DNA of 6,030 nt from Xanthobacteraceae bacterium (lineage in GTDB: Bacteria; Pseudomonadota; Alphaproteobacteria; Rhizobiales; Xanthobacteraceae): positions 1-6,030 of the forward strand of contig JASHQO010000295.1 in assembly GCA_030039105.1 (NCBI GenBank), written 5' to 3'. Shown one piece after another: positions 5,781 to 6,030 of the stretch. The notes below the pieces were generated by a model. That model had not been told where the DNA came from. It ran no database searches and was given only the letters and a program-made list of their open reading frames with translations. The position numbers and the translations under genes were made by a program. Every line of letters starts with the position of its first letter. The first letter of the stretch is position 1.

Positions 5781-6030
5781 TTAGAATCCTTTCACCACTT
5801 CGCTGACGTGCTCGACCTCGGGCGGCGAAGCGAAGCAGTGGCCGACGAGCTTGCGCCATTCCTGGAAATCGGCCGAGCCGCGGAAGTCGGCGGTGTGGCT
5901 CTCCACCGTCGCCCATTTGACGAACAGGCGATAGCGCGACGGCTTCTCGATCGAGCGCTGCAATTCCATGCCGTGGCAGCCCTTGGCGCGCTTGAACAGC
6001 GGCGCGGCGGCTTTCACGCCGGCCTCGAAC
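5781..6030 (-). CDS. ABM-domain (antibiotic biosynthesis monooxygenase fold) protein, N-terminus missing
   Basis: This is the C-terminal 82 residues of a small protein, beginning FEAGVKAAAPLF at the window edge and ending VEHVSEVVKGF. The pattern YRLFVKWATVESHTADFR followed by FQEWRKLVGHCFASPPEVEH is what I recognise from the dimeric ferredoxin-like ABM family of about 100 residues. These proteins act in the cytoplasm as small monooxygenases or as uncharacterised alpha/beta-barrel dimers, and the substrate cannot be told from sequence. A GTG at 6015-6017 could be read as a start, but the in-frame codons upstream (FEAG) continue without a stop and fit the family, so I treat the gene as truncated by the window. 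It runs toward uvrB on the same strand, with 256 bp of repeat-rich spacer between, so co-transcription is uncertain and no functional link to repair is apparent. Confidence 0.75.
   Translation of the reverse strand, partial: FEAGVKAAAPLFKRAKGCHGMELQRSIEKPSRYRLFVKWATVESHTADFRGSADFQEWRKLVGHCFASPPEVEHVSEVVKGF

Noticed and set aside
1..6030. CRISPR array, tRNA, rRNA or transposase genes
   Set aside because: No regularly spaced direct repeats, cloverleaf-like segments or transposase motifs were found on either strand.

Overview
The window looks like part of a high-GC alphaproteobacterial chromosome, most likely Hyphomicrobiales (Bradyrhizobium, Rhodopseudomonas or Xanthobacteraceae type). The grounds are a very long UvrB with N- and C-terminal extensions of the kind I recall from that order, and GC-rich palindromic intergenic repeats of a style common there. 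No database search was possible, so the placement is inference. All five supported genes lie on the minus strand, so the window reads from right to left.

Right edge (5781-6030): the C-terminal part of a small ABM-type (antibiotic biosynthesis monooxygenase fold) protein whose start lies outside the window. It is followed by a repeat-rich spacer (5525-5780) with four stem-loops. Two of them are inverted copies of the same 45-bp palindromic unit, a REP/BIME-like arrangement. Next comes uvrB (2564-5524), the damage-recognition helicase subunit of nucleotide excision repair. Its catalytic core is complete and is flanked by about 205 extra N-terminal residues and about 120 extra C-terminal residues. 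A cluster of perfect GC-rich inverted repeats sits in frame in the C-terminal linker and resembles an intergenic repeat that has become coding sequence.

Left part (9-2224): after a 339-bp spacer that begins with another degenerate repeat, the base composition drops (for example 26/60 G+C at 541-600 against 46/60 at 2941-3000). A compact cassette of probably foreign origin follows. It holds a beta-class DNA amino-methyltransferase (SSPPY catalytic motif), a DGQHR-domain protein related to the DndB family that overlaps the methyltransferase by 4 bp (ATGA), and an unrecognised 71-codon ORF starting 9 bp further on. No endonuclease is recognisable among these three genes.

The methyltransferase plus DGQHR pair is the most interesting content. 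It is a candidate DNA-modification or defence module in which the DGQHR protein would be a regulator, sensor or effector coupled to methylation. The housekeeping block (ABM gene and uvrB) and the cassette appear functionally unrelated. The junction lies in the repeat-bearing spacer just 3' of uvrB.
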